A DNA stretch of 64,000 bases from Archegozetes longisetosus (lineage: Eukaryota; Arthropoda; Arachnida; Sarcoptiformes; Trhypochthoniidae). The stretch covers positions 9,507,855 to 9,571,854 of the forward strand of contig JAEMBT020000006.1 of assembly GCA_018873245.2 (NCBI GenBank), read 5' to 3'. Below, one piece after another: positions 48,580-63,745 of the stretch; position 1 is the first letter of the stretch; each line of letters starts with the position of its first letter. The position numbers and the translations under genes are program-made. The notes beneath the pieces are model-generated. The model did no database searches and had not been told where the DNA came from. It worked only from the letters and a program-made list of their open reading frames with translations.

Positions 48580-49244
48580 TTAAGTTGAATTTTGATCAGA
48601 AGTCTGATTGAGAGACCCATTGGCTCGCGCAATTGCCAGCAATTCTCTTAAGGCTTTATTTTCAAGTTTCAATTGTTCCAACAACTGCAGTTCTTTTGGG
48701 CATTTTCTTCATCGATTTTAATGGCTTTATTCATAACAGAGGCCATTTCGCAGACTTGATTGGTAAGTCTGCTAATTATATCTTTCGAGCTATCTCTCTC
48801 AATATTAAGACATCCAATCTCTGCCTTTTCTAATTTCATCAATTGACTCGTTTGGTGCCTGTATTTACTCATAATTAGTTCCAAAACAAAGTGATAGTCT
48901 TCGAGTGCACACTTGAGTTCCCTATTTTCTAGTTCTAATTTACGCAATTGTTTGCTCTCTCTTTGAATGGTCACAATAATAGCAGATCGCGGTTGGGATC
49001 CAACCAAACCACTTAATGATGACATGTCTTCGTGATACTAACCATTAAAAAGATGATTATTTCTATTGAAAACAAAATGATTAAAGTATATATAAATGCA
49101 AATATAGACCTCTTTCATGGTTTCGACTGTTTTGCAAAGAGTCTGAGATTTAGCCATCAAATCATCAGTTTTATTATCATAATCTTTAAGTCTTGTGACT
49201 AATTTTCGCGCATCGCTTAATAATTGTTGTACTGATAATGACAT
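48580..49244 (-). CDS. SIKE/FGFR1OP2-family coiled-coil protein (one frame break)
   Basis: Exons 49244-49110 and 49037-48580. With one base restored in the second exon the product is 197 residues; without it the frame ends early in NCSCWNN. Similarity to SIKE1 and FGFR1OP2 is clear: LLSDARKLVTRLKDYD at the N terminus, TMKE|YHEDM across the intron, RPRS-like QPRSAIIVTIQRE, LRKLELENRELKCALED, LELIMSKYRHQ, VCEMASVMNKAIKIDEENAQ, and after the break ELQLLEQLKLENKALRELL. These proteins are coiled-coil components of STRIPAK phosphatase-kinase complexes (and, for SIKE, of IKK-epsilon/TBK1 regulation). The break is at the run 48694-48697 (AAAA on the coding strand); one more A links AQK to ELQ. The middle is shorter than in vertebrates. 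It shares a divergent promoter gap with ATP synthase alpha. Confidence 0.85.
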
Positions 49245-49745
49245 CTTAGGTTTACTTTGTTGTATTATTATTATTAGTCAGTTTCCATACAAATAGTTAT
49301 CAAATTAAATCAAATCAGATGTTTCGGACTTTTAGTCACTGTTTGCGTTCATGATAACGAACTGTAAATATTTAATTGAAAGACATTTACTGTACAATCA
49401 GCTGAAATGTTTTTATAACTAGAACGAAAGCCACACTTCGGATAGTTTTGGAACTGTAAGAACTTAGCATTTAGTTGAGTAGTATTTGACGCACTCTCAG
49501 TTTACTTCAGTAATAGAAAGCACACAGAATAGTGTTAAACCGGTCTTGAAGTCACTGCCGATTAGATTGAATTTATTTAAAGGTATGGTTAAGAATTTGA
49601 TTGCAATTAATACTGATTTTCTGTAAATTACTAATGAGTGCATAAGATTTTTAATTAATTAAATGATAGAATAGCTTAGATATTATTGATTGAATACAAG
49701 TCTAATATAAATAAATGTCCTTTTATTAGATCGAAGGACAACAAA
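49245..49745. promoter_or_regulatory. Divergent promoter gap SIKE-family / ATP5A
   Basis: 501 bases between opposite start codons. It must contain both promoters and 5' UTRs; an intron in the ATP5A 5' UTR is possible (AAAGGTATGG near 49579 is a donor-like site). No TATA box was identified. Confidence 0.4.
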
Positions 49746-51898
<2,153 letters not shown>

Positions 51899-52023
51899 TT
51901 GAAAAATAAATTTAAATATAACTGTAACTTAATATCTTAATAAAATAGACTATTAGAACAGGTTATACTTTAATCTAATCTCATCAAAAAATTAGTAAAG
52001 ACATTGAAATGGATTATTAAGTT

Positions 52024-53466
52024 TTAAATTAAATATTGTTTTAAACATTCGGGCGTTTCTAAGCTTCCTTCATCGGTCTGATAGTGTTCTATAATTGATA
52101 TTATAATCGGATATAGATTTATTGATGAATCAATCATATGTGCACCTGAAATGCCTAAACGTATTGGGATATAGTCTTTATAATGTATTATTTGACAAGC
52201 TGTTAGCCATTCGCTCTTAGAATTCAGCCAAACATCGATATCATACCGCGCGTATTCGTTATTATTTAATTGTTGAGAACAACAATTGATTGCACGACAT
52301 TTTATGTCCAATTTGATCAAATAATTCCACAATAACTTGTATAAATGATTCATTTCGTTGTCAGAAATATCTTCCTTTGTAACAATTGATGCATTGACTG
52401 TATTGTTTTGTTGAAAAGACTGTTCATACTGATTACCAATACTCAGAAGTCTGATTTGATCTGAAGTCCAATTAAATATTCTTTTGCTTATGAGCGCACA
52501 AACGGACTCCAGTGATGAACTTCCGACTAAATGCAAATATTGATTTTCTTCATTGCTATTATGTCCTCTATCTATACGGCAATTATCTGCTCGGTAGTCC
52601 CTTAAATCTTGACAGTTAGTTGCCTCGACAACCGCTGACTTTACAAAGTCAATGCCCGAAACGTCAATGAATTGGTTTTGACGCAAACCTTCACTAAAAT
52701 ATTCAGTTAATGACAGTTGCAATTGAGCACCACTTCCTGTCAAGTAATAAGAATGCGGGCCTACTATTGATGGATGTAAACATTTGTTGATATAAGACAA
52801 TCGCATATAATCTAAGTTGAAATTAGCGTGTCGTCTTTTTGGCTCAAAGCTTGACATCACATTATTTTGGTCGTCAAATTGTTGGCTAACATCAGACCGA
52901 ATGTCGTTCGGCAAATTCAAGACAAAAGGCATTACAATTTCTTCTAAATCCCAAACCTCTCGGTTTAATTGTTGAGTTCTAGCATGAATATCATTAAAAT
53001 TATGACTTAATTCATCTGAGACTAGTTTATTAGACTTTTTGAGAAAATCAATTTTTTTCTTTAACTTCTCTTTCTTTGCTTTCAAAGGTTGTAATTCTGT
53101 ATTGAGTTGAACTAAATTTTTAAAATTAATAGCCATGTGATCGAAGTCGATATCAGTGTTTAGATTACGTTTAGCAAAATTGAGTTTAATTTGATTGATA
53201 TTATTAATTAAATAATTAAAATAATCGATATCATATTTAGGTTGCAACACATTGAAGACAAGTGAGGCATAACGTCCTGAAACGTAAAGTCGAGAGTACG
53301 GCTCTCTCCCATCTAGTTGCTTGTTCTCTTTACTTGATTTATCGCTCCAGTAGAAACTGCTCTTAGACAATAATTTAATTGAATTATTATTAGTAATCCT
53401 TTTAATCAGTCTTCTGTTTAGTATCGATTCTAAATGTTTTGATTTGTTTACTATTGTTGAAAACAT
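52024..53466 (-). CDS. SLIMP-like mitochondrial seryl-tRNA-synthetase paralogue
   Basis: Single exon, 480 residues. The N terminus is basic and Ser/Asn-rich (MFSTIVNKSKHLESILNRRL), suiting mitochondrial import. A long N-terminal helical hairpin (about 95-165: LNTELQPLKAKKEKLKKKID and onward) resembles the tRNA-binding arm of seryl-tRNA synthetase. The catalytic-like part keeps the fold cues ISGAHMIDSSINLYPIIISI at the end and YLTGSGAQLQLSLTEYF, YLHLVGSSSLESVCALI inside, but I cannot find the class II motif 2 and motif 3 Arg residues needed for aminoacylation. This combination fits SLIMP, the synthetase-like arthropod mitochondrial protein that partners mitochondrial seryl-tRNA synthetase and LON. 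A very diverged active SerRS2 is the alternative. Confidence 0.75.
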   Translation of the reverse strand: MFSTIVNKSKHLESILNRRLIKRITNNNSIKLLSKSSFYWSDKSSKENKQLDGREPYSRLYVSGRYASLVFNVLQPKYDIDYFNYLINNINQIKLNFAKRNLNTDIDFDHMAINFKNLVQLNTELQPLKAKKEKLKKKIDFLKKSNKLVSDELSHNFNDIHARTQQLNREVWDLEEIVMPFVLNLPNDIRSDVSQQFDDQNNVMSSFEPKRRHANFNLDYMRLSYINKCLHPSIVGPHSYYLTGSGAQLQLSLTEYFSEGLRQNQFIDVSGIDFVKSAVVEATNCQDLRDYRADNCRIDRGHNSNEENQYLHLVGSSSLESVCALISKRIFNWTSDQIRLLSIGNQYEQSFQQNNTVNASIVTKEDISDNEMNHLYKLLWNYLIKLDIKCRAINCCSQQLNNNEYARYDIDVWLNSKSEWLTACQIIHYKDYIPIRLGISGAHMIDSSINLYPIIISIIEHYQTDEGSLETPECLKQYLI

Positions 53467-56400
53467 TGTTGCGATTGATTGTGTTTAGTAAAAACTTGAA
53501 ATCTTGAGAACTAATCAAACGATTCATACAAATTATTGGTCTCATTAATATTAAACTTATTTAAAAGTTTGTTCACTAAAAAGCAGTTCAAAAATAAACA
53601 AACTTTCGCAAAATTCATAATGAATAAACGGCTTGTTGTGACATCTGCTGTTGAAACGGATTGAAAATGAGCGCGGAAATTGAAATAATTTTGATCTTAA
53701 TTGGGGACAATTTGATGATACAGTCTATGTTCGATTGTAAGAACCGATTTTCAAAATACCAGCTTCTTCTATGAGACTCATAATGTTTAAGTGTTCGGAT
53801 AGTGGCAACCTTGATTTCGGCATAACCCCGAATTTGCCAATGGATTTGGGAGCACATAGCCTTATCAATACCCGATACTGTCAAATCTAGATTCAAAACT
53901 AAAAATCTGACTTGATTCATTCCTTTAATTTAATCTTTTCCAATAAATTTCTTCTTTTTCAAATGAAACATTCAATCATTTGATAAGTTAGCAGTATATT
54001 ATTCAGAAAAGCTAATATTAAGGACTAAAAGCATTTGTGCTCAAAAAAATTTTCTTTCAGTGTCTGATTTTGGCAACAAGGATTTTGTGGTATCAGCAAG
54101 TTACCAAAATCTGAGTCTGGCTGTAGAATCATCACTGTGATACACAACGCTCGGGTTTTAAGAACTCGAGATTTAGACCCTCAGGGGTCAGACGGTTACT
54201 TGAATTCTGCAATTGCTGCGCTCTTTTATTTCAGAAATTTAAATAGATTTGTAATTAACTTGCCCTATAAAAATTCTCTTAGGTTGATTTGAATCAAATC
54301 GCAAAACTTTCAAGTTAGTCTGGCAAAATATCTTATACTTTCTAATACACTTTATCTATAAAATTTGAAGGATCAAATGCTCGGTTCCGGGTGTGAGTGT
54401 CGGCTCGGACATTAGAGCCCGCATCACTGACTATTAATGACTCAATGGATTTGAGACATTCATTAGTTGATAGACTTATCTTGGAATCTCATCGAACTTT
54501 TGCGATCCATTTGAGAACTTTTAACAGAAAGTAACAAATAATACGTGTCGATTCTTTATTCTTCGAATCATGTGCTAAGAAGCCATTCGAGTGAAAGTTT
54601 TTACTTTTGAACACGACAAAAATCAATGAATCTTTTCTGTGGTGAAGAAAGCCAAGGACCTTGAGTGCCCCAATTCAAATCCATCGCCAACTTGGATTCT
54701 GTACTTTTTCTTAAATATGAAATTTTTATAAATCTAAATATGAAAATAGACAATAATTCAAGTTTAAAACCTAGATTTTAATAGATTTTAATCGCAAAGT
54801 GTATAGTTCATCAGAATTGTTATGGTGTGTGTGAACCCACTAGAAATTTTGCGGCTTCACCATTGATTTCTTTATTTGATAATAAATGAATGTCAACTGC
54901 ACTGAATATAGTCTGAACAAACAAAATTTGTTTCATTTTCATCGATTGTAAGTTTGTTTTGGGCCGATCGCTAATCATCAAAGTTTGCTTAAGTAATTTG
55001 CTTTCTGCGATATCAACTTCTGCCAAGTTTGATCTAGATTAGAGAAAAGAATCAATCGATTATAGAATTTTTTCAAACTGATCAATCACAAGTTTGTTGA
55101 TCCAATTTTAAATTATATTTTGCTTTTTTGTTACCCGACCTGTTTTACTGAATAAGTTATTTTAGCCATACTTCAAACCTGTCACTTGAAAAGTTGAATC
55201 TTTAATTGATCTCTAAATATGATCGAAATCTATTATTAATCGTTAATTGGCAATTATTTGAAAAGCAATCTAAAACTTGCACTTTTCTCACTGTTCCATA
55301 AGGATAATTGAATGTTTTATTGAATTTTGGGATTGTTTGTGTACATTGGTTAAGAAGCTGTACTTTAAGATTCTTTTTAGCTTTTATCTTTTTTTTCTTG
55401 TGTACACATTCTGTTGAGATACCAAATACAAACCAATAACCAGTAGCATGAACTAAAAGTTTTTCAATGATCCGCGACTTCATAGATTCAATAGTTTCAC
55501 AATAATCTCTAACTTACTTATCATTGAGAGCCCTTCGAACGTAATGCTTCACAAATAAAGGTCTTTTCTTCTTATTTCTGTTTCCAAATGTTTTTACTCT
55601 AGAAAGTTGGTACTTAAGTGCTAAAACAGTCAAACAATGCACTGGTAATTCAATTAATCATATTTGTAACAATACGGTTGAAATTTTTATTATAGCCCAA
55701 CTTTTTTAGCCAATGGTTAATCATTTCTTATTGTAAATATAGTTCTTCAGAGAATATGATCAATTTGGGAATTGCTTTTCAAGACAAATATCAAATTATT
55801 GAGTTCAATCTTTTCTGATCTGCAAAATTAAGTCAAACAATCAAAGAATTGTTTTCTATATTTCTTAACGTTGCTGACCATAACTACTAAAAATTTTGAC
55901 TAAACTTTTTATTAGGTTACTAAGTTCTCATGGACTTTGTTGATTCAATCTAGCTGCAAGTTTAGATCAGTTAAACTGATAGAAAGTCTTGTCTGATCGT
56001 TAGAAAACGGAGGCAGTTCCACCTGACATTTGTTCAATTTAAAATACTGAGAACTACAAATTTGATTTCTTGTACAGTTTTACGACTCAACTATTTGTTA
56101 TCACTTAAACAACTCTTATAGTAATTCAAGCGCTACATAATTGTTGATTGATCACATTTTCAATTTTGGTCAGGTGTTTGAACATTTTGCAAAAAATGCT
56201 TAAAACTGAAACAATATTTGAAAAAGAGAAGAACCTATAGTATGACGAACTCATTTGATGATTAAGAGTTAGTGATGCGTCGAATAATGTCTCAATTAAT
56301 ATAAAAATACTGTTTTAGGCGTTATGATACCTGATTAGTGAGTTAACTATGCACTTGCAGAGCTCGCATAGGCGCTGCTCTTTTAAAAGCCCGACTCGTC

Positions 56401-57025
56401 GGCGCTTTCCATCAGACTAGACAAATGGGCAAATCCATAATTTGTCTATTATCTCATGCATCAGAACAATAATAATGCAATTATTACTAAAAACCTATGA
56501 CTCATAGCACATTCCGTGTTAAACATCCATATGATTGTACCTAAGCTCAAACCTTAGACTCGATAAATTAAACTTTTAGCTGGACTACTAAATATACGGT
56601 ACATCTGAATTTGACAGTAGGATAAAAAAACTGTTGTTCAACTAGAGCCAAATGAGTTTTTTGAATCAATTATGCTTATAATGAACGAATTGAGGTGAAA
56701 CATCGTATCTAGATTATGCTCGATTAAGTGGTGTGATGTGATGTTAAGTGAAAGTTGTTATGTTAAATTGAAGCAAAACACTGACTTAGACTATGAATAT
56801 TATTGATTTGGCACCCGTTCGATTAGTTCTAAATCAATGAAAAATTCAAACCTCAAAGTTCAACTATTATTGAAACATCCTTTCATGTTGTTTCACTAGG
56901 ACTGCTCTCACGCTATTTCAATGCAATACTTTGCTATATAAAACAATTTTCGATCAATTTCTTTATAGTTGATCCAAAATTGCAACTCTTATGGAAATAT
57001 ATTTGAAGGCTTGCAGTATGCAATA

Positions 57026-57068
57026 CTTACCTGTACGGTCATTAGATTCTTACCTGTACAGTCATTAA
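57026..57068. repeat. 23-base tandem duplication
   Basis: CTTACCTGTACNGTCATTAG occurs at 57026 and again 23 bases later, with one changed base. Confidence 0.75.
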
Positions 57069-59770
57069 GTTGTCTGAAAAAAGTTTACTATCAGAAATTG
57101 TTTGAGTCATAAATTACATGGAGAAAGGCGTAATTTATAATAAATTTAGGATCAACTTAAGTCATACCAGTGATCTGTGATCTGTAAACTTATGGTGCTG
57201 TCAGAACCATGTCACGAGCAGAGATGAAGATAATAACTGTCACAAGTGATATGAGATTAGAAAATAGCTGACGACCGCTGGACTTCACTCTATCTAACAT
57301 ATTATTGCATTTTATGACATGCCTTCGCCAAATCGAGCTAAATATTCACTAAAACGGTCTATTCTTTCATCTAATAACTAAAACAAACAATTTGAAACAT
57401 TTTGGCTAAAATCTAGATTCATATGAATTAGAAAATAAAGTAATTATGAAGCAATAATTAGTGACTATATATTTAGAAAGTAGTGAAATGAGGCATAGAG
57501 AAAAATAGTTATCTATAATGTTATTTTTGTAGAGGAGAGGGCCAGAGGATAGGGCCAGTAGTGGTTATGCGTGTTATTTTCAGCTTCTTACATCCATAGT
57601 AAGATGTGCTTTTTTCGTATACTAAACAAATAGTGGAAGGCTTGTAAAAGATTTTAGTCTTCAATTCTAAAGGAGACGCACGTCGTAAGGTTGACAAATA
57701 AAGTATAAATCAATGTTTACATTGAAAGTTTAATAAACCTAAATCTAATACTGACAAAGTGTTGGGTGTTTCAAGTGATTTGTTGTAAATGAATCTGTTA
57801 TGAGTGTTAGTAGTAGTTGTTAGTCCCTGAGGCATAACACTTTTCAATACTATCAAATTTATGTTGCATTTGAACTAAACGCGTTTCTATTATTATTTAA
57901 ATCGATCGCCAGTTTAAATGCTCGGAGGGATCGCTAAACATTAATTTCAATAAAAGCAAGCATCAAAATAACAAATATTGTTAGTTATTGATTGGAGAAG
58001 GAGCTCTTCTTTCTATCTTTAGTTAAGGCTCAAGTTTTAGTTGATTATTATATTTGTTAAGCATAAGCCGTGTCTAATTTTATTTGGTTTAATCTAATTT
58101 CTTCAAATAACTTGACATAAACAGACCATTAGGAGAATGTTTGAGTCAAAACAATAAATTAGAATTAATACAACGTTTCAAAAGCATAATTTGGCGAAGA
58201 CATGCTCAGCAGACGTATTAAAATGGAAGAATAGGTTGACTTGTTTAGTTGACTAAATCAGACGGAAGAGTTTCAGTCTAGGCAAAGTTTATCAATCAAT
58301 AGTAAGATCCTGCAACGGATTTTGCTTCTAAACCCATAAATCGAAGAACTGGGATTTGGTGTTAAAATTAAATGCCAGAATTGATGAATTCTTCTTATCA
58401 TTGTTAAAAAAGTGCAAAAACCAATTCTTATTTTATTCTTATTTTATTCTTATTTCTTTTAGAAGTAGTTATATCTGGGATTCTACTGGAATATACTCTG
58501 GAATGTATTCTGGAATATATTCACGCATCAATACATTGGAAATAAATTGCAATTTGTGTGTTGCAACAAGATTAAAGTTTAAACTCATAAGATATAACTA
58601 ACACTATATTCAATGATTCCAATAGTCTTTTTATAGAGTTGAACACATCAATTTATTTCAAACTAGACTTCAAAATGTCTCATTGAGGACTTAAAATCAC
58701 GTATATTCTCATTGTTCTAAAGGCAGCAAACGACCAAACCCACCGTTTTCATTTAGCTCAAATTCAATTTGACAATAGTTACAGATTCTGGAGAACTGAA
58801 CCAATTTTTCATATAATCGATAAACTTTTCAAGTTTGGAAGAAATTGGTTTTAGTTTGTGGGCTCAACAAATTTAGAGGTTATGATGGAATTTGGTTGAA
58901 TCGGCATTATTTCTGGCCATAAACAAGCGATTGGTAGTATTAAGATCATTAATATTGTGTTTCTATGTATTAAAGTAGTAAAGAAGCTCTTCTTCTGATT
59001 GGCAAACAATGACATCTTTATCATGTAGTATTAATTGTGTGTCAATTGAAAGGATCATTACATTACACTCACATTAATTACTCTACTAATAAACAATTGC
59101 CAAACAAATCAAATTATTTGAGCTCATTTATAGTTATAAATTGCATTTCTTACACCACACTAACTCTCATTTTTGGCATCAGCTCAATCCAACTCTAATC
59201 AATATAGTTATTCAAAAGTTTTCATTTCAAATGTCTTCAATAGATGGAAAAGATTTTTTTGTCATCAAAAGAAATTCGTTTGAAAGAGTTGTTAAAGAGA
59301 TGAGACAAACTCATGAGTTAGAATAGATAAATATGCATAAATTGAGTAGATTAGTCTATGAATTTATTATATAAAATCTCATCTGGAACTTTGCAAACCC
59401 ATTTCATTTCTCACGAATGAAAGGCCGTGTTTGCATAAACTACTAATATCTAAACCTGAAAGATCACGCACGAAAACAACGCTTTAAAATCAAACCAAAT
59501 TCTAAATATAGTTTAAGTCATACAAAATATCAGACAAATAAACATTTTTACAAATAGTCTTTAAATTCTGCAAAAATTAAGAGTACAAATTTTCAGTTAC
59601 TTTTGATACGAAATTTCAAAAGAGTTTGATCAACCTCCTTGCTCAAGTGATAAGACATAGAACTGGCAGGACTATCGATCTAATTTCGAAACTCTATGTG
59701 GGGCTTTTTGTTTCTTTTCTAGTTTCTCAAGTCTAATATATTGAAACTTTGAAAACTTTTTTCAAGCCGA

Positions 59771-59979
59771 TGGAATATGTAGATTAAGTAATAAATTACA
59801 GAACTTAATTAAATTTAAATGAATTAAATTCATTTGGAGCAATATTCCTGTTTTTGTAAAAATGTTGATTTACTAATTAATAAAATTTTTGCTTACCATA
59901 GAATATCGCTTGAAATGAACTCAATTAATTTAAATCTAATTAAATTTTGTAATTTATTATTTAATCTACATATTCCATA
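59771..59979. repeat. Fold-back element with ~80-base arms
   Basis: The left arm 59771-59848 begins TGGAATATGTAGATTAAGTA and the right arm 59897-59979 is its imperfect reverse complement, ending TTTAATCTACATATTCCATA. The loop is about 48 bases. Both arms are very AT-rich and non-coding. No target duplication is clear. Confidence 0.75.
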
Positions 59980-62900
59980 AAGGTTGTATGGTTTTAACTA
60001 TGTTTTGAAGTTGGTTTAATTTTAAAAGCATTGTGAAAGTGCGCGACCCTCCCAGTTAAGTTGCTTATATGTAAGTGAAATGAGCAAAAAAATCATTTAT
60101 CAATGAGATAGTGCACCAAGTTCATAATGTTATAAGTGCATAAAAGTAGTGTTGGAATTTGTTTTGTTCTTAATAAAGAGAGGTCGATGTAAACTTGAGA
60201 TACCAGGCGAGCATTTGTTTTTCTCTAATTTCTGAAGCTCTAAATTGATGAGATCTCTGGAGAAACAAAGCAAAACAAAAGCAAACTCAAGTGATTAATG
60301 AATAATCGAAAGTTGATTTAATAAAATAAGATGAAAGGATTAAAAAGTAGTAAACAAGGAAGATAGAAAATTCATATAGATTCTTTCTAGACTTTCATCC
60401 TGTTAGCTGACAATTTAAGTCTACACGTTAGGCTTTTAAATCATCAATTGTTCCATAAAATTATACAATAAAACTGAAGCATTAGAGAAGATCTTAGTAT
60501 TCATTTTGAATAAAACTACGTAACTTTAAATCTTCTTTTATGAAGCTTTCAAAAGGCATTAGAGCGCCATAGAGTCAATTTGAATTGAAGCACAAAACAT
60601 GATAAAACTTGTTTCTCAACATAACATCCAAATGTAGGCAAAAAAATGTAGGCAAAAACGTGGACTAATTGAGGAATTGAAGCGAAATAAACTGCATTTA
60701 AAAGTTTATTTATGATTTTATACAATACAAAGAAAAATTAGAAAAGTTAACGATACAACACTTAATAAGATAGTTAGTTAATAATAAGCAAGTTATGGGT
60801 TTGCTTGTGAAACACACTGTGAAATATGTGATGCACACGTTGTTTAATAATTCATAAACTAATGCCGTAGATTTCTAGCTACGATATGTCGATCTCGATG
60901 TGTCCACATGGCAGATCAAATTATTGTGATGTATTGACGGTTGACACCCTCTCAAGCAATGACTCATAAAGAGTATGATTATAATAAGGGAAAACAGAAG
61001 CGTCTGAATCATCATTATTTTTAATGAACCGTTACTCTGCTTTACTTAATATATCTTTTGTCTGTTTGTCTCACTAATTCATTGCTTATGAATTTTTTTA
61101 TTAGAAGAGAAGATATCTTTTCTCATATACAGTTTTTCAATTGTGTGCATTTGGCTAATCCTTTTTGCTTCTAGCCTTGAAATGCTTGTCTATTTCTAAC
61201 ATCGCAGTTCAAGTCGTATGTTTTTTCAGATTTTCACATTATTATCTATGTGGAAGAATCAGTCGAGCGAAAGAGCCCAACAGTTTTCAATTATTCTAAA
61301 GCTATTCCGTAAAGATTCAAACAGATAGAACTTATTTAAAAGGACTCTTTCCATTCTTTGGTTCCTTCAACCTCTCTTCTCTCATTGCAGAAAACTTCAT
61401 CTCTCTCTCTTTGATTCTGGTTCAATGAAATAACTAAAAGACAATGCTTTCCTTCAATTGCATTCAAATTGCTATGTTGACTCATCGCATTGCTATATAT
61501 CGTGAAGAGTGATTTTCTCGGTGAAAACTGATATCTTTTTCCTATAAATTATCTAACTGGAAAGCTATGTTTGCTTCGTGTCATTTATTCAATTGGTTCC
61601 TATACTATTTGGGGACTGTGTGAAAGTACTTTGGTATAATGAAAATGTGACTTGGTCAAAATTGTCAATTCATAGCATCTCAATCCAATAGCTAAGTTCT
61701 GAATACTTTTCAGAAGAGGACATTTATTTGTGCTGATCATCTTTGTTGAAAAGCCTATTTTAAGCTGACTATAACTGAAAGGCTTTTGGGTCGTTCAAAG
61801 TTGTTTTGAAATTGCCATTTTCAAAACGTTTAATTGCTGTTGACTCTGACTCAACGAATCTGCCTTTGTGGCAGTCAATACAACGAATTGTTTTGGTGAT
61901 GAAAAGTTATTGTGCAGTTTGTGCATGAATTGGCACATCCCGAACAGTTTTTGAATATTTGTATATTTATTTTATATTCAAATATCAGATGACCACTGAA
62001 ATGTTTGTACTGGCATGACTGGTAAGTCTCGAAGCAATACATTTGTAACAATGCTGACTACTTGTCAATAGGTATACATTGCTAACTAAATATAAGGCTT
62101 AAGTGAAAACCATCAATGAATGATCCTTGCGTCTTTTTCTCCCTCTCCAAGAATCCATCCCTATGACTTCTGTTGGTTTGGTCTCTGGTCACTCCTCCTT
62201 CTTGTGACAGAGATTTCTCTTAGTCAGTGAATTCCGTGCAATAGGTCTAATAAACTTATTGAAGAATCGAGGGAATTTTCTTTGCTGTAAATATGTTTAC
62301 TTTATGAGTAACCCAAGTTTCAAAGTATAAAAGTATTTGACAACTTTTTGGTCAAAAGTGTTGATCATTTATCAAATATAAGAAAAATAAAGTTTAATAA
62401 TTGGCATTTTTGAGGGGCAGTTCTTCAATCATATTTGAGGTGAAATGAATTGCAAGAATTAATAGAGAAGAAGTTTAGTTGGAAGATTGGGTTGCGTGAT
62501 GAATTTGAAGAGTGAATGTGTTTAATATTACTGATAGGTTAATGTTGCATATAATGTATTAGTATTAGATGAGTCTGAAACGAGAGTTAGTGTTAGATGA
62601 GTCTAATGTATGAATTAGCATTAAATCACTTAAATGCAAAGATTGAAGTGTTGGCAAAAGTTTAGAAAGACCGCAACACAACATTAAAGCCATGTAAGCA
62701 AAAACAGAATAGACTTCTCGCCTATTTTTTCCTCGAATATTCCTATTGCTCGCTCCCTATTCTACTTTCTTAGAATCAATAATCGATCTTAAGCGAAATA
62801 GTGGAAAGCATTCGGTTTTCATTTTCATTGGATTCGCTATTCTTTGGAATAATGGTTTGAGTTGTTCTCGGCTGTTTTGTACTTTCGTTGATCTGTGGAT

Positions 62901-63595
62901 GTGATTGAAAGGGTTTGTATGGTAGACTTTTGTTGTAAGAGATAACCAGTAACCTACTTAGTTAACAACAATGTTAAGTCAATCAAAATTGTGACTTATA
63001 CATAATCACGTTGCCAGAGATATTGCTGTTTATTTATAAATACACTCCTCTTCTCTTCATTAAATCATCCATGTCTATTGTCTTCCTTTCTACCAGCTTT
63101 TTTCTCTCTCTATGTTTCTCTCTATTTCATTGTTCTCATCTATTCTTTATTCTGAACTGCATTGCATTATATTGTGATGCTATCCCACGAGACTTTCTTT
63201 TTATCGAAAAACTATGGATACTCTTTTGTCAGAAGTTCATAACATGTGGTCCGCCTGACCTGTGAGGGTCTTGCAAAAGTCTTTAGGGGCTGGAGAACAT
63301 CTTTAAATTAAATTATAAGTCAAAAGTCAGAGGAGTAAAGAAATAGAAGATCTGTAGAGAAATAGAAGTCTGTAGAGAAGCAGAAGATCTAAATGCATAA
63401 AGAGGAACATTAGAAATAAGTTTTAAAAGTTAAGCAATCTGAGAAATAAATGAAAATTGCAGTTAGAAAGCATATCAGTTTTGGGGATCACTCAAGCTCT
63501 TTATTTAGTTGCATGCATTACACTATGATATACGATAAATATTCCAATTCAACAAAAATGTAAATTATACTTTACATTATAAATGCTTCATGTAC

Positions 63596-63745
63596 GACCG
63601 CCTAGACTTCAATTCTTCTCTATTTTTCTTCTACTTCTACTTCTTCTGTCTCATTCTTCTTCTTATACTTCATTCTTGTTTTCCCTCAATCTTCTTATGC
63701 CTCACTGTTGTTGTGCCTCAATCTTGTTGTGTCTGATTCTTGTTG
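63596..63745. repeat. Pyrimidine-rich tract with degenerate CTTCTT and TTGTTGTGCCT units
   Basis: The plus strand is almost only C and T at first (CTTCTACTTCTACTTCTTCT), passing into repeats of the type CTCAATCTTGTTGTGCCTGA of about 18 bases. The open frame across it (63583-63798) is a by-product of the repeat, not a gene. Confidence 0.65.

Noticed and set aside
53615..53920. 101-codon open frame on minus
   Set aside because: It resembles no known family, has no supporting context and could arise by chance.
54820..55026. 68-codon open frame on minus (starts MAEVDIAESK)
   Set aside because: An acceptor-like AG precedes it, but no neighbouring exon or family match could be found.
59141..59326. 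61-codon open frame on plus with a charged end
   Set aside because: Too short, no family similarity, no splice partners found.
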